Origin: Variovorax paradoxus
GTDB lineage: Bacteria > Pseudomonadota > Gammaproteobacteria > Burkholderiales > Burkholderiaceae_C
Direction: 5' to 3'
Assembly (NCBI RefSeq): GCF_030811855.1
Contig: NZ_JAUSRN010000022.1
Span: 1 to 64,000, forward strand
DNA length: 64,000 nt
Of the stretch, positions 38,268-46,995 are shown piece by piece. The notes beneath the pieces were generated by a model. That model was not told the origin of the DNA. It saw only the letters and a program-made list of their open reading frames with translations, and searched no databases. Both the position numbers and the translations under genes were made by a program. Position 1 is the stretch's first letter; the number at the start of each line of letters is the position of its first letter.

Positions 38268-39860
38268 TCAACTCCAGGCGCTCACCTCGAGCCGCACCTT
38301 GCCGCTGATGCCCGGCGCCGCCGGTGCCGCGCCCAGGCTGGAAAGCGGCACGATGAACTGTAGCTTGCCGTTGGCCAGCTGCTTCGGGCTGATCGGAAGC
38401 GACGCCTGGCCCGCGGTGTCAGTCTGCCAGCCGTACTTGACGTTCCAGTTCTGCGCCGGGTCGTCCGCCCGCGGCGGCGCGATCTCGACGACCAGCGTGT
38501 CGCGGAACAGCGAACTGCCTTCGTAGTGGCCGTCGAGCCAGAACTTCTTGTTCACTTGGTAGTCCGGCACGCGCACGCCCAGCGTCATGGCGTAGGCCAG
38601 CGTGGGTCGGTCCTGCTTCACGCGGGCCTTGTTGGCCAGGAACACGGTCGATAGATAGATCGAGCGGCGCTCGGGCTTTTGCGGGTCGGTCAGCTCCTTG
38701 TGCGTGCGGCAGGCGGGCGAGTCCTCTTCGGCCACGCGGCGGCTCAGGTACCAGCGCTTGCCGCGTGGCGAGGCGAGCAGCTCGATCTGGTAGAGCGCGT
38801 CCACGTCGGCATCCTTCGGCAGGTCGGGCGGCAAGGTGACGCCGTCGACTTCGAACCAGAGATCGACGCGCACGTCGCCGAACAGAAAACGCACGAGGTT
38901 CTGGTAGGCCTCCTCGGAATTGACGATGCCGAAGTAGCCCGAGTGCGAACGAAACGCGTAGGCCGTGGCCACGGGCTTGCTGCGTTTCAGCTCGTCGATG
39001 GACCAGAGCGAGGCATTCTCGATGCGCACCAGCCCGTCGCTGCCGTGACCTGCGAACATGCGCGACAGGCCCTTGGCCGCTTCATAGTCGCCGCGGTTGG
39101 AGCCCACCATGCAGAAGAAGCGTTCGGCCGGGAAGGCCGAGGCCGGCAGGTAGTCCATGCGGCCGTCGACGGGGGCCGTGTCCAGGAATTCCGACATCCT
39201 CTCGCGATTGAAGGTATTCATCTCATTGGCCGTGAGCCAGGCCGGCACATTGACGCCGCCCATGTCGATGCCGTTGTGAGGCGTGGCATAGGTGAACACC
39301 TTGTCGACGCAGGCGCGCGCCGCCGCATCGCCGAGCGCCGGGTTCTGCAGGAAGGCTCGCACCACGAGGCCGCCCATCGAATGCGCCACCAGGTAGCAGC
39401 GGAAGTCCGCAGGCGAGAAGGCGGCGCCCTCCCGCTGCGCCACCAGGTCGCGCACGCGAAGGATCAGCTTGCTCAAACCCTGCGCGTAAATCTTCACGTC
39501 GCGCGACTTGCCATCGCCCAGCAACTCCGAGCCGCTGTCGTAGTAGCGGTAGATCACGATGGATGCGGCCGGAATGCCGTCCACGTCCTTGCCGGTTTCG
39601 TCGGGCGACGGCTTCCAGTCGTTGTCGAGAATGTCCAGGCCGTTCTGGTAGACGCTCTGGTACTGGTAGTCGGCCAGGAGGCGCACCACCGGGGACTCGA
39701 AGACGAACTTCTGCGCGGGCGCCTCCTTCTTGACGGTGGCGCGGTACACGGTGGAGCCCACGTTGAAGCCGCAGAACGGGTCGGCCGCCGTGTCGTCGCG
39801 CTCGGCCTCCGTCATGGCGTAGCCACGCACGTAGATGATGGGATAGCGGTTGCTGCTCAT
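38268..39860 (-). CDS. Large alpha/beta hydrolase (lipase-like)
   Basis: The 530-residue protein begins with an alpha/beta hydrolase fold: IIYVRGYAM (oxyanion region) and the nucleophile elbow VAHSMGG with Ser161, followed by TYATPHNGIDMGG. His in FRSHSGYFGI is a likely triad member. The C-terminal 200 residues look like beta-rich repeats (IYLSTVFLANKARVKQDRP) and are not recognised. No signal peptide is present, so it is probably cytoplasmic or released otherwise. ATG 39860 is used; the frame stays open further upstream but would run across the divergent MBL gene. Confidence 0.75.
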   Translation of the reverse strand: MSSNRYPIIYVRGYAMTEAERDDTAADPFCGFNVGSTVYRATVKKEAPAQKFVFESPVVRLLADYQYQSVYQNGLDILDNDWKPSPDETGKDVDGIPAASIVIYRYYDSGSELLGDGKSRDVKIYAQGLSKLILRVRDLVAQREGAAFSPADFRCYLVAHSMGGLVVRAFLQNPALGDAAARACVDKVFTYATPHNGIDMGGVNVPAWLTANEMNTFNRERMSEFLDTAPVDGRMDYLPASAFPAERFFCMVGSNRGDYEAAKGLSRMFAGHGSDGLVRIENASLWSIDELKRSKPVATAYAFRSHSGYFGIVNSEEAYQNLVRFLFGDVRVDLWFEVDGVTLPPDLPKDADVDALYQIELLASPRGKRWYLSRRVAEEDSPACRTHKELTDPQKPERRSIYLSTVFLANKARVKQDRPTLAYAMTLGVRVPDYQVNKKFWLDGHYEGSSLFRDTLVVEIAPPRADDPAQNWNVKYGWQTDTAGQASLPISPKQLANGKLQFIVPLSSLGAAPAAPGISGKVRLEVSAWS

Positions 39861-39884
39861 GGTATGTGCGCCTTTCCGTAGCCC

Positions 39885-39903
39885 GCGAAGCGTGGCGCTT
39901 CGC
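39885..39903. other. Hairpin in the gap between divergent hydrolase and MBL genes
   Basis: GCGAAGCG-TGG-CGCTTCGC is a perfect 8-bp inverted repeat with a 3-nt loop. It lies 25 bp upstream of the alpha/beta hydrolase start within a 204-bp gap that otherwise shows no feature. Confidence 0.35.
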
Positions 39904-40064
39904 AGTGTGCCGGGCCATGCCGCCGCCATCCATAGAACGCATGGCATACGACAGGTGGCGGGCCGCGCAAATGCCCCTTTGCGCCGAATGTTTCTGCCGC
40001 TGAAACCATTCGGCGCGGCGCGCGGGCTAAGCTCGCGCCGCAAAAACCAGAACACGCACGAGCC

Positions 40065-41186
40065 ATGAACGACGTTGCCCAGCCCTCGAATCTCCTCCAG
40101 CGCGGCTTCCGCCGCTGCGGCACCTTGCTGTTCGCGGCCAGCTGCACGCTGGTGGCCGCCTGCACAAGCAACAGTGGATGCGGAGCACGCTACGACGCAT
40201 CGCCGCAGTTCAAGGGCTGCACCTTTCAAAATCTGCCGAACCCGGAAGTCAAGCCCTCCGCCAGCGCATGGCGCATCTGGTCGCGCTTCATCGTCGGCAG
40301 CAAGGTCGACACCGTGCCGGTCGATCCGATTCCCGTGCGCATGCTGAGCACGGCCGACCTGGACGCGCTCGACACCAAGGCCAACCACGTGGTGCGGCTC
40401 GGCCATTCGTCGCACCTGCTCAAGCTGCAGGGCAAATACTGGCTGATCGACCCGGTGTTCAGCGAGCGGGCGTCGCCGTTCAGCTTCGCCGGGCCCAAGC
40501 GCTTTCACAAGCCGCCGCTCACGCTGGAGCAGCTGCCGCCAATAGAAGGCCTGATCCTCTCGCACGACCATTACGACCACCTCGACGTGGCCACCATCGA
40601 GTACCTGGCTCAGCGCGTCCAACGCTACTTCGTCCCGCTGGGCGTGCGTGCGCGGCTCGTGGCCATGGGCGTGCCCGCGGAGCGCGTGACCGAGCTCGAC
40701 TGGTGGCAAGGCGGCGAACACGACGGCGTGAAGCTCACCGCTACGCCAGCGCAGCACTTCTCGGGCCGCACGCTGACCGACCGCGACCGCACGCTGTGGG
40801 CCTCATGGGTGGTGCAAAGCGGCGAGCAGCGAATCTTCTACAGCGGCGACTCGGGCTATTTTTCGGGCTTCAAGCAGATCGGGGAGCGCTTCGGCGGCTT
40901 CGATCTGGCACTGATGGAAAACGGCGCCTACGACGCCTACTGGCCCGCGGTGCACATGACGCCCGAACAGAGCGTGCAAGCATTTGAAGACCTGCGCGGC
41001 AAGGTGCTCTATTCGGTGCACAACAGCACCTTCGACCTCGCCTTCCACACTTGGCACGATCCGCTCGATCGCATCGCGGACCTGTCAGAAGCCAAGAAGA
41101 TCGAACTGGCGACGCCGGTGATCGGTGAAGTGCTGACTGTAGGCAAGGCGCGCACCAACGAGCGCTGGTGGCAGGGCCTGCACTGA
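40065..41186 (+). CDS. MBL-fold metallohydrolase lipoprotein
   Basis: The 373-residue protein has a lipoprotein-like signal (lipobox VAAC at 30-33) and a metallo-beta-lactamase domain with the metal motif LSHDHYDHLD (His167, His169, Asp171, His172), then TPAQHFSGR and IFYSGDSGYFSGF. The pattern is closest to the NAPE-PLD/UlaG-like group, which includes phospholipase D-type enzymes. It is probably anchored in the outer membrane or periplasmic face. Substrate is unknown. Confidence 0.82.
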   Translation: MNDVAQPSNLLQRGFRRCGTLLFAASCTLVAACTSNSGCGARYDASPQFKGCTFQNLPNPEVKPSASAWRIWSRFIVGSKVDTVPVDPIPVRMLSTADLDALDTKANHVVRLGHSSHLLKLQGKYWLIDPVFSERASPFSFAGPKRFHKPPLTLEQLPPIEGLILSHDHYDHLDVATIEYLAQRVQRYFVPLGVRARLVAMGVPAERVTELDWWQGGEHDGVKLTATPAQHFSGRTLTDRDRTLWASWVVQSGEQRIFYSGDSGYFSGFKQIGERFGGFDLALMENGAYDAYWPAVHMTPEQSVQAFEDLRGKVLYSVHNSTFDLAFHTWHDPLDRIADLSEAKKIELATPVIGEVLTVGKARTNERWWQGLH

Positions 41187-41201
41187 GGCCTGCAACAGCC
41201 T

Positions 41202-41393
41202 CTAATTGCGTTCTTTGCGCTCGCGCGCCCGGCGCTGCTGCCGGGTTTCGTTGGCCTGCGCCGCGATGCGGTCCTTCTCGCGCTGCTTGGCCCCGCGCTT
41301 CATGCGCATGCGGCGGCCGAACCAGAAGCTGGCAAGGCCGGTGACCACCGCAATGAAGAGGCCGATGACGCTGATGTCGATGCCGCCCATCAC
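41202..41393 (-). CDS. Small membrane protein downstream of parC
   Basis: The 63-residue protein has one N-terminal membrane helix (about 5-25) and a strongly basic, coiled-coil-prone tail (RMRMKRGAKQREKDR). It is not recognised. The ATG overlaps the parC stop by 4 bp (ATGA), so it is translated with topoisomerase IV. An inner-membrane protein with a cytoplasmic tail is inferred. Confidence 0.7.
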   Translation of the reverse strand: MMGGIDISVIGLFIAVVTGLASFWFGRRMRMKRGAKQREKDRIAAQANETRQQRRARERKERN

Positions 41394-43783
41394 AGCACCC
41401 GCACGATGCTGGCCGGCTTGAAGCCGAGGTCGGCCGCCTTGCCTTTGCGCGCACGGCTGCCGCGCGCGTTGTTGAGCGTGCGGATCTCCAGCGTCTCGTC
41501 GCGCTCCTTGCCGCCGCGGCCGATGCCTTCGATCTTCACGCTGCGCGTGTAGGCCGCGGCGCCCGCCAGCGTGTCCTTCGCTTCCAGGTCGATCAGGGTG
41601 AGGCCGCGGCCGCCCTTGGGCAGGCTCTTGAGTTCGGTGATGTCGAAGGTCAGGATGCGGCCGCCAGTCGAGGCGCAGGCCACGTGCGTGGCCGCCGGCA
41701 TCGGCTCCGCGCCGCTCGCGCCGCCCACCACCGACGGTCGGCAGAGTTGCTCGCCCTCGCCCACGTCGATGAAGGCCTTGCCGCCGCGCTGGCGCGACAT
41801 CATGTTCTCGACCGTGGCGATGAAGCCGTAGCCGCCCGTGTTGGCCAGCAGCACGCTCGCGCCCACCGGCCCCGCGAAGAAATGCGTGACGTGCGTGCCG
41901 GCATCGAGTTCGATGAGCGTGGTCACGGGTTGGCCGTCGCCGCGCGCGCCGGGAAGCGAGGCCACGGGCACGGTGTAGACGCGCACCGTCTTGTCCTTGG
42001 CGGAGCCGAACACGAGCAGCGTGTCGACGCTACGGCACTCGAAGGCGCCGTAAAGGGCGTCGCCGGACTTGAAGCTGTACTCGGGCGCTGCCGCGCCGTT
42101 GGCGCCGTTCTTCTCGCTGGGCCAGCCCTTCTGCGCGCGGACCCAGCCCTTCTGTGACACGATCACCGTGACCGGCTCGTCGACCACCTTGACTTCGGCC
42201 ACGGCGCGCTTTTCGGCCTGGATCAGCGTGCGGCGCGGATCCGCGAAGGTCTTGGCATCGGCTTCGATTTCCTTCACCAGCAGGCGGCGCAGGGCCGCTG
42301 GACTGCCGAGGATGTCTTCAAGCTTTTTCTGGTCTGTGCGCAACTCGTCGAGTTGCTGCTGAATCTTGATGGCTTCTAGCCGAGCAAGCTGCCGCAGCCG
42401 GATTTCAAGGATGTCTTCCGCCTGCACTTCGGAGAGATTGAAGCGCGCAATGAGCGCAGCCTTCGGATCTTCCGCCGCTCGGATGATCGCTATCACCTCG
42501 TCGATATTGAGCAGCACCAGCTGCCGGCCTTCGAGGATGTGGATGCGGTCCAGCACCTTGTTCAGGCGGTGCCGCGAGCGCTTCTCGACGGTGATCTCGC
42601 GGAACGCGATCCACTCGTTGAGCATCTGTCGCAGCGACTTTTGCGTGGGCTTGCCGTCGATGCCCACCATGGTGAGGTTGATGGGCGATGAGGTTTCGAG
42701 CGAGGTCTGCGCGAGCAGCGTGGTGATGAACTCGTCCTGGCTGATGCGCGAGGTCTTGGGTTCGAACACCAGGCGCACGGCAGCGTCCTTGCTGGATTCG
42801 TCGCGCACCACGTCGAGCACCGAGAGCATCGCGGCCTTCAGCTGGGTCTGCTCGGCGCTGAGCGCCTTCTTGCCGGCCTTGACCTTCGGGTTGGTGATTT
42901 CCTCGATTTCCTCGAGCACCTTCTGCGTGCTGACACCGGGCGGAAGCTCGTTGACCACGAGCTGCCATTGGCCGCGCGCAAGGTCTTCAATCTTCCAGCG
43001 CGCGCGCACCTTGAGCGAGCCGCGACCGGTGCGGTAGGCGTCGGCAATGTCGGCCGGGCCGCTGATGATCTGGGCGCCGCCGGGGTAATCGGGGCCGGGC
43101 ACGATCTGCAGCAATTCCTCGTCGCTGAGCTTGCCGTTCGCCTTGATCAGCGCCACGCAGGCATCGGCGATCTCGCGCAGGTTGTGGCTTGGGATTTCGG
43201 TGGCCAGACCCACGGCGATGCCGCTCGCGCCATTGAGCAGCGTGAACGGCAGGCGCGCGGGCAACAGGCGCGGTTCTTCGGTGCTGCCGTCGTAGTTGGG
43301 AATGAAGTCGACCGTGCCTTCGTCGATCTCGTCGAGCAGCAGGCTGGTGATGCGGGCCAGGCGCGCCTCGGTGTAGCGCATGGCCGCGGCGCCGTCGCCA
43401 TCTCGGCTGCCGAAGTTGCCCTGGCCGTCGACCAGCGGATAGCGCTGCGAAAAATCCTGCGCCATGCGCACCAGCGCGTCGTAGGCTGCCTGGTCGCTGT
43501 GCGGGTGAAAGCGGCCGAGCACGTCGCCCACTACGCGCGCGCTCTTGACGGGCTTGGCACCCACGGTGCCGTTGGTGCCGCCAAAGCCCAGGCCCATGCG
43601 CGACATCGAATAGAGGATGCGCCGCTGCACCGGCTTCTGGCCGTCGGACACGTCGGGCAGCGCGCGGCCCTTGACCACGCTGAGCGCGTATTCGAGATAG
43701 GCGGTTTGTGCGTAGTCGGCCAGCGTGAGGGTGGTGTCGCCGTCGGTGGGACCCTGGAGATCGAGCGGAGGTTGGGAGTCCAT
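41390..43783 (-). CDS. parC: DNA topoisomerase IV subunit A ParC
   Basis: The 797-residue decatenating type II topoisomerase subunit cleaves and reseals DNA. It has the catalytic Tyr137 in GAAAMRYTEARL, the winged-helix region ALPDVSDGQKPVQRRILYSM and a C-terminal beta-pinwheel. In the quinolone-resistance region it reads HPHSDQAAYDALVRMAQDF, so the position of E. coli Ser80 is Gln98 and that of Glu84 is Asp102. It is 91 bp downstream of the lytic transglycosylase gene, with parE beyond that, and couples to a small membrane protein gene. Confidence 0.96.
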   Translation of the reverse strand: MDSQPPLDLQGPTDGDTTLTLADYAQTAYLEYALSVVKGRALPDVSDGQKPVQRRILYSMSRMGLGFGGTNGTVGAKPVKSARVVGDVLGRFHPHSDQAAYDALVRMAQDFSQRYPLVDGQGNFGSRDGDGAAAMRYTEARLARITSLLLDEIDEGTVDFIPNYDGSTEEPRLLPARLPFTLLNGASGIAVGLATEIPSHNLREIADACVALIKANGKLSDEELLQIVPGPDYPGGAQIISGPADIADAYRTGRGSLKVRARWKIEDLARGQWQLVVNELPPGVSTQKVLEEIEEITNPKVKAGKKALSAEQTQLKAAMLSVLDVVRDESSKDAAVRLVFEPKTSRISQDEFITTLLAQTSLETSSPINLTMVGIDGKPTQKSLRQMLNEWIAFREITVEKRSRHRLNKVLDRIHILEGRQLVLLNIDEVIAIIRAAEDPKAALIARFNLSEVQAEDILEIRLRQLARLEAIKIQQQLDELRTDQKKLEDILGSPAALRRLLVKEIEADAKTFADPRRTLIQAEKRAVAEVKVVDEPVTVIVSQKGWVRAQKGWPSEKNGANGAAAPEYSFKSGDALYGAFECRSVDTLLVFGSAKDKTVRVYTVPVASLPGARGDGQPVTTLIELDAGTHVTHFFAGPVGASVLLANTGGYGFIATVENMMSRQRGGKAFIDVGEGEQLCRPSVVGGASGAEPMPAATHVACASTGGRILTFDITELKSLPKGGRGLTLIDLEAKDTLAGAAAYTRSVKIEGIGRGGKERDETLEIRTLNNARGSRARKGKAADLGFKPASIVRVL

Positions 43784-43874
43784 GGAGAAGAGAAAAAGAA
43801 AAACAGTTGTCGGGCCGCGCGCCTTTTATGCGCTCAACCCAGTGATCGGCGACGAAAACGCGGATGCGGCATGT

Positions 43875-44762
43875 TCAGGACAGCGGCACTTCCGCCGCGC
43901 CGTCCGATACCGTCGGCTGCTCGGGCATTTCGGGCATGGTCGGCATGCCGGTGGGCGAATCGGGCGGCAGGTTGCCACGGCCAAGAGCGCCGCCCTTCGG
44001 CACCGTGAGCTCCATGCGGATGCGCCCCGGCGCCTTGCCGCCGCGCGCGTTGCTGCCGCCGCCGCCCAGTCCCGCCGAAGGCTTGAGATACGCATAGAGC
44101 TGCAGCACCGTCTGAACGTAGTTCTGCGTTTCCTTGTAATTAGGAATCTTGTTGCCTGCACGCTGCACGGCACCCTCGCCGGCGTTGTAGGCGGCCAGCG
44201 CCAGTTCGATCTGGCCCGGGAACATGGCGATCAGGTCTCGCAGGTAGCGCGAGCCGGCGGCGATGTTGATGCGCGGATCGAACAGCTTCTTTTCGATGCT
44301 GCTGCGCTTGTCCGCCGAGACGCCGTAGCGCTGCGCGGTGCCCGGCATGAGCTGCATGAGCCCCATCGCGCCCTTGGGCGAAACGGCCTGCGCGTCGAAA
44401 CCCGACTCGGTGGCGATCAGCGCCTGCAGCAATTCGTAGTCGATCGAATGCTTGTCCGCCGCATCGCGCAGCGCGGCCTTCGCGGTCTTGTAGCTGGGCG
44501 AGGCCTCGAAAAGAGCGAGCAAGGTCTGCGACGCTTGGGGCACCTTTCCGTCGAGCTTGCGCCCGCCGCGTCCGAACGGCGCCACGCCCTGCGAGGTGTC
44601 AAAGCTCTGCCCGCGGCGAAAGAAGATCTGGTAGCGCTCGTCGATCTTTTCCGCGGCGAAATGGGCCACGCCCTTGCTGTCGATGTAGCCGTAGATGTCA
44701 GCGGCGTGCGCCAGCCCGTGCTGCGTGCAGAGCAGCAGCAAGGCCAGGAACAACGGACGCAT
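43875..44762 (-). CDS. Lytic transglycosylase (SLT family) with DUF4124-like N-terminus
   Basis: The 295-residue exported protein has a signal peptide (1-20, AHA), a short DUF4124-like beta stretch (DIYGYIDSKGVAHFAAE) and a soluble lytic transglycosylase domain with catalytic Glu119 (ALIATESGFDAQA) and GLMQLMPGTAQRYGV. The C-terminus is disordered and Pro-rich. It cleaves peptidoglycan in the periplasm. The start at ATG 44762 gives a proper signal; a GTG at 44780 is possible. It lies between parE (26 bp upstream) and parC. Confidence 0.92.
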   Translation of the reverse strand: MRPLFLALLLLCTQHGLAHAADIYGYIDSKGVAHFAAEKIDERYQIFFRRGQSFDTSQGVAPFGRGGRKLDGKVPQASQTLLALFEASPSYKTAKAALRDAADKHSIDYELLQALIATESGFDAQAVSPKGAMGLMQLMPGTAQRYGVSADKRSSIEKKLFDPRINIAAGSRYLRDLIAMFPGQIELALAAYNAGEGAVQRAGNKIPNYKETQNYVQTVLQLYAYLKPSAGLGGGGSNARGGKAPGRIRMELTVPKGGALGRGNLPPDSPTGMPTMPEMPEQPTVSDGAAEVPLS

Positions 44763-44788
44763 GAAATCTGAGATTTTCACGAGAGTGG

Positions 44789-46786
44789 TCAAACATCGAT
44801 GTCGACATCGTCGGCGCGCAGTTCCATCAACTCGCGCCGAGCCGCTGCCTCGCCCTTGCCCATGAGCTTGGTGATCTCCCCTTGGGTGGACGTGAAGTCG
44901 AAGCGCCCCAGCTGAACCTTCATCAGGCGCCGGGTGTCCGGATTGAGCGTGGTTTCCCACAATTGTTCCGCGCTCATCTCGCCCAGGCCCTTGAAGCGGC
45001 TGATGTTCCAGGCGCCTTCGCGCACGCCGTCCTTGCGCAGTTTATCCAGGGTGGCAGTCAGTTCGCCCTCGTCGAGCGCATAGACCTTGGAAGCCGGTTT
45101 CTTGCCCCGCGCCGGTGCGTCCACCCGAAATAGTGGCGGCTTTGCGACATACACATGGCCCGCTTCGATGAGTTTCGGAAAGTGTCGGAAGAACAGCGTG
45201 AGCAGCAGGACCTGGATGTGCGAGCCATCCACGTCGGCATCGGAGAGGATGCAGATCTTGCCGTAGCGCAGGCCGCTCATATCGGGCGAGTCGTTGGGGC
45301 CGTGCGGATCGACGCCCACGGCCACCGAGATGTCGTGGATTTCGGTGTTGGCGAAGAGCCGGTCGCGTTCAACCTCCCAGGTGTTCAGCACCTTGCCGCG
45401 CAAGGGCAGGATGGCTTGGCTCTCTTTGTCGCGGCCCATCTTGGCGCTGCCGCCGGCCGAGTCGCCCTCGACCAGAAAGACTTCGTTGTGGCTGATGTCC
45501 TTGCTCTCGCAATCGGTCAGCTTGCCGGGCAGCACTGCCACGCCGGAGCCCTTGCGCTTCTCGACTTTCTGGCCCGCGCGCTGGCGCGTCTGCGCGGCCT
45601 TGATGGCCAGTTCGGCGAGCTTCTTGCCGTAATCGACGTGCTGGTTGAGCCACAGTTCGAGCGCGGGTCGCACGAAGCTCGACACCAGCCGCACCGCATC
45701 GCGCGAGTTGAGCCGTTCCTTGATCTGGCCCTGGAACTGCGGGTCGAGCACCTTGGCGCTCAGCACGTACGAAGCGCGCGCGAACACGTCTTCGGGCAAG
45801 AGCTTCACGCCCTTGGGCAGCAGCGAGTGCAGTTCGATGAAACCCTTCACCGCCGTGAACAGGCCGTCGCGCAGGCCGCTTTCATGCGTGCCGCCGGCGC
45901 TGGTGGGAATCAGGTTGACGTAGCTCTCGCGCACCGGCTGGCCGTCTTCGGTGAAGGCCACGCACCAGTCGGCGCCCTCGCCTTCGGCGAAGTTGTCGGC
46001 GTTCTTGTCGGCATGGCCGCTGCCTTCGAACAACGGAATCACCGGGTCGCCGCTCAGCGTCTGCATCAGGTAGTCGCTCAGACCGCCCTTGTAGAGCCAC
46101 TGCTGCGTTTCCTTGGTCTTCTCGACCGTGAGCGTGACGCTCACGCCCGGCATCAGCACGGCCTTGCTGCGCAGCAGGTGCGTGAGTTCGCTCATGGGCA
46201 ACGCGGCGGTCTCGAAATACTTGGCGTCGGGCCAGGCGCGCACGGTGGTGCCCTGGCGGCGCTCGCCGGCTTCGAGCTTGCGGATTTCGAGCGCCTCGAT
46301 CACGTCGCCGGCACTGAAGGCCAGCTTGGCCACCGAGCCTTCGCGGTGGGAAACGACCTCGAGCCGCTTTGAAAGCGCATTGGTCACCGACACGCCCACG
46401 CCGTGCAAGCCGCCCGAGAAGCTGTAGGCGCCGCCCGAGCCCTTGTCGAACTTGCCGCCCGCGTGCAGGCGGGTGAACACCAGTTCGACCACCGGGGCCT
46501 TTTCTTCGGGGTGCAGCCCGAACGGAATGCCGCGGCCATCGTCTTCGATGCTCACCGAGCCGTCGGTGTGCAGGGTGACCTTGATCTTCTTGCCGTAGCC
46601 CGCCAGCGCCTCGTCGGCCGCGTTGTCGAGCACTTCCTGGATGATGTGCAGCGGGTTGTCGGTCCGGGTGTACATGCCCGGGCGCTGCTTCACGGGCTCC
46701 AGGCCCTTGAGCACGCGGATGGAACCTTCCGAATAGCCCGAGGACGCGGACGATGGGCTGGGGGGAGTCTTGAGGGGAGTCGCCAT
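44789..46786 (-). CDS. parE: DNA topoisomerase IV subunit B ParE
   Basis: The 665-residue ATPase subunit has the GHKL ATP site (QEVLDNAADEALAGYGKK, EDDGRGIPFG, GGLHGVGVSVTNALSK), the transducer domain and the TOPRIM domain with FLVEGDSAGGSAKMGRDKES, PLRGKVLNTW and SDADVDGSHI. It has normal length for the family and is much shorter than GyrB. It is first in the minus-strand run parE, transglycosylase, parC, small membrane protein. A LexA-like site lies 33 bp upstream of its ATG. Confidence 0.96.
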   Translation of the reverse strand: MATPLKTPPSPSSASSGYSEGSIRVLKGLEPVKQRPGMYTRTDNPLHIIQEVLDNAADEALAGYGKKIKVTLHTDGSVSIEDDGRGIPFGLHPEEKAPVVELVFTRLHAGGKFDKGSGGAYSFSGGLHGVGVSVTNALSKRLEVVSHREGSVAKLAFSAGDVIEALEIRKLEAGERRQGTTVRAWPDAKYFETAALPMSELTHLLRSKAVLMPGVSVTLTVEKTKETQQWLYKGGLSDYLMQTLSGDPVIPLFEGSGHADKNADNFAEGEGADWCVAFTEDGQPVRESYVNLIPTSAGGTHESGLRDGLFTAVKGFIELHSLLPKGVKLLPEDVFARASYVLSAKVLDPQFQGQIKERLNSRDAVRLVSSFVRPALELWLNQHVDYGKKLAELAIKAAQTRQRAGQKVEKRKGSGVAVLPGKLTDCESKDISHNEVFLVEGDSAGGSAKMGRDKESQAILPLRGKVLNTWEVERDRLFANTEIHDISVAVGVDPHGPNDSPDMSGLRYGKICILSDADVDGSHIQVLLLTLFFRHFPKLIEAGHVYVAKPPLFRVDAPARGKKPASKVYALDEGELTATLDKLRKDGVREGAWNISRFKGLGEMSAEQLWETTLNPDTRRLMKVQLGRFDFTSTQGEITKLMGKGEAAARRELMELRADDVDIDV

Positions 46787-46819
46787 GGGGGCGGATTGTA
46801 GTCAGTCGAATCCAAATGA

Positions 46820-46835
46820 CTGGATACCCATACAG
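46820..46835. promoter_or_regulatory. LexA (SOS)-like box upstream of parE
   Basis: CTGGATACCCATACAG fits the CTG-N10-CAG pattern and shares 13 of 16 bases with the E. coli recA operator (CTGTATGAGCATACAG, from memory). It lies 33 bp before the parE start on one side and 160 bp before the MFS gene on the other. The rest of the gap (46787-46995) shows no other element. Confidence 0.45.
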
Positions 46836-46995
46836 CAGCATCGTCCGACCGCAGCTCCATGCCATCGAATTTCGACGGCGGTCGCAACTCTCGTTCGCTT
46901 TGATGCCTGGAGCGCATCAAAGCACCCGCCATAAATCATCAATGGCTTGGAGCCCCTTCGACTGCCAAGGGATGCAAGTCGCTACATTCGACGCC

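Noticed and set aside
39861..40757. Extension of the alpha/beta hydrolase frame upstream to about 829 codons
   Set aside because: It would be antisense to the MBL lipoprotein gene, and the added sequence is unlike a hydrolase. ATG 39860 gives a normal start.
46816..46995. Upstream extension of the MFS gene (about 60 codons)
   Set aside because: The added residues are polar with no membrane character, the start lacks a ribosome site and the stretch covers the LexA-like box.
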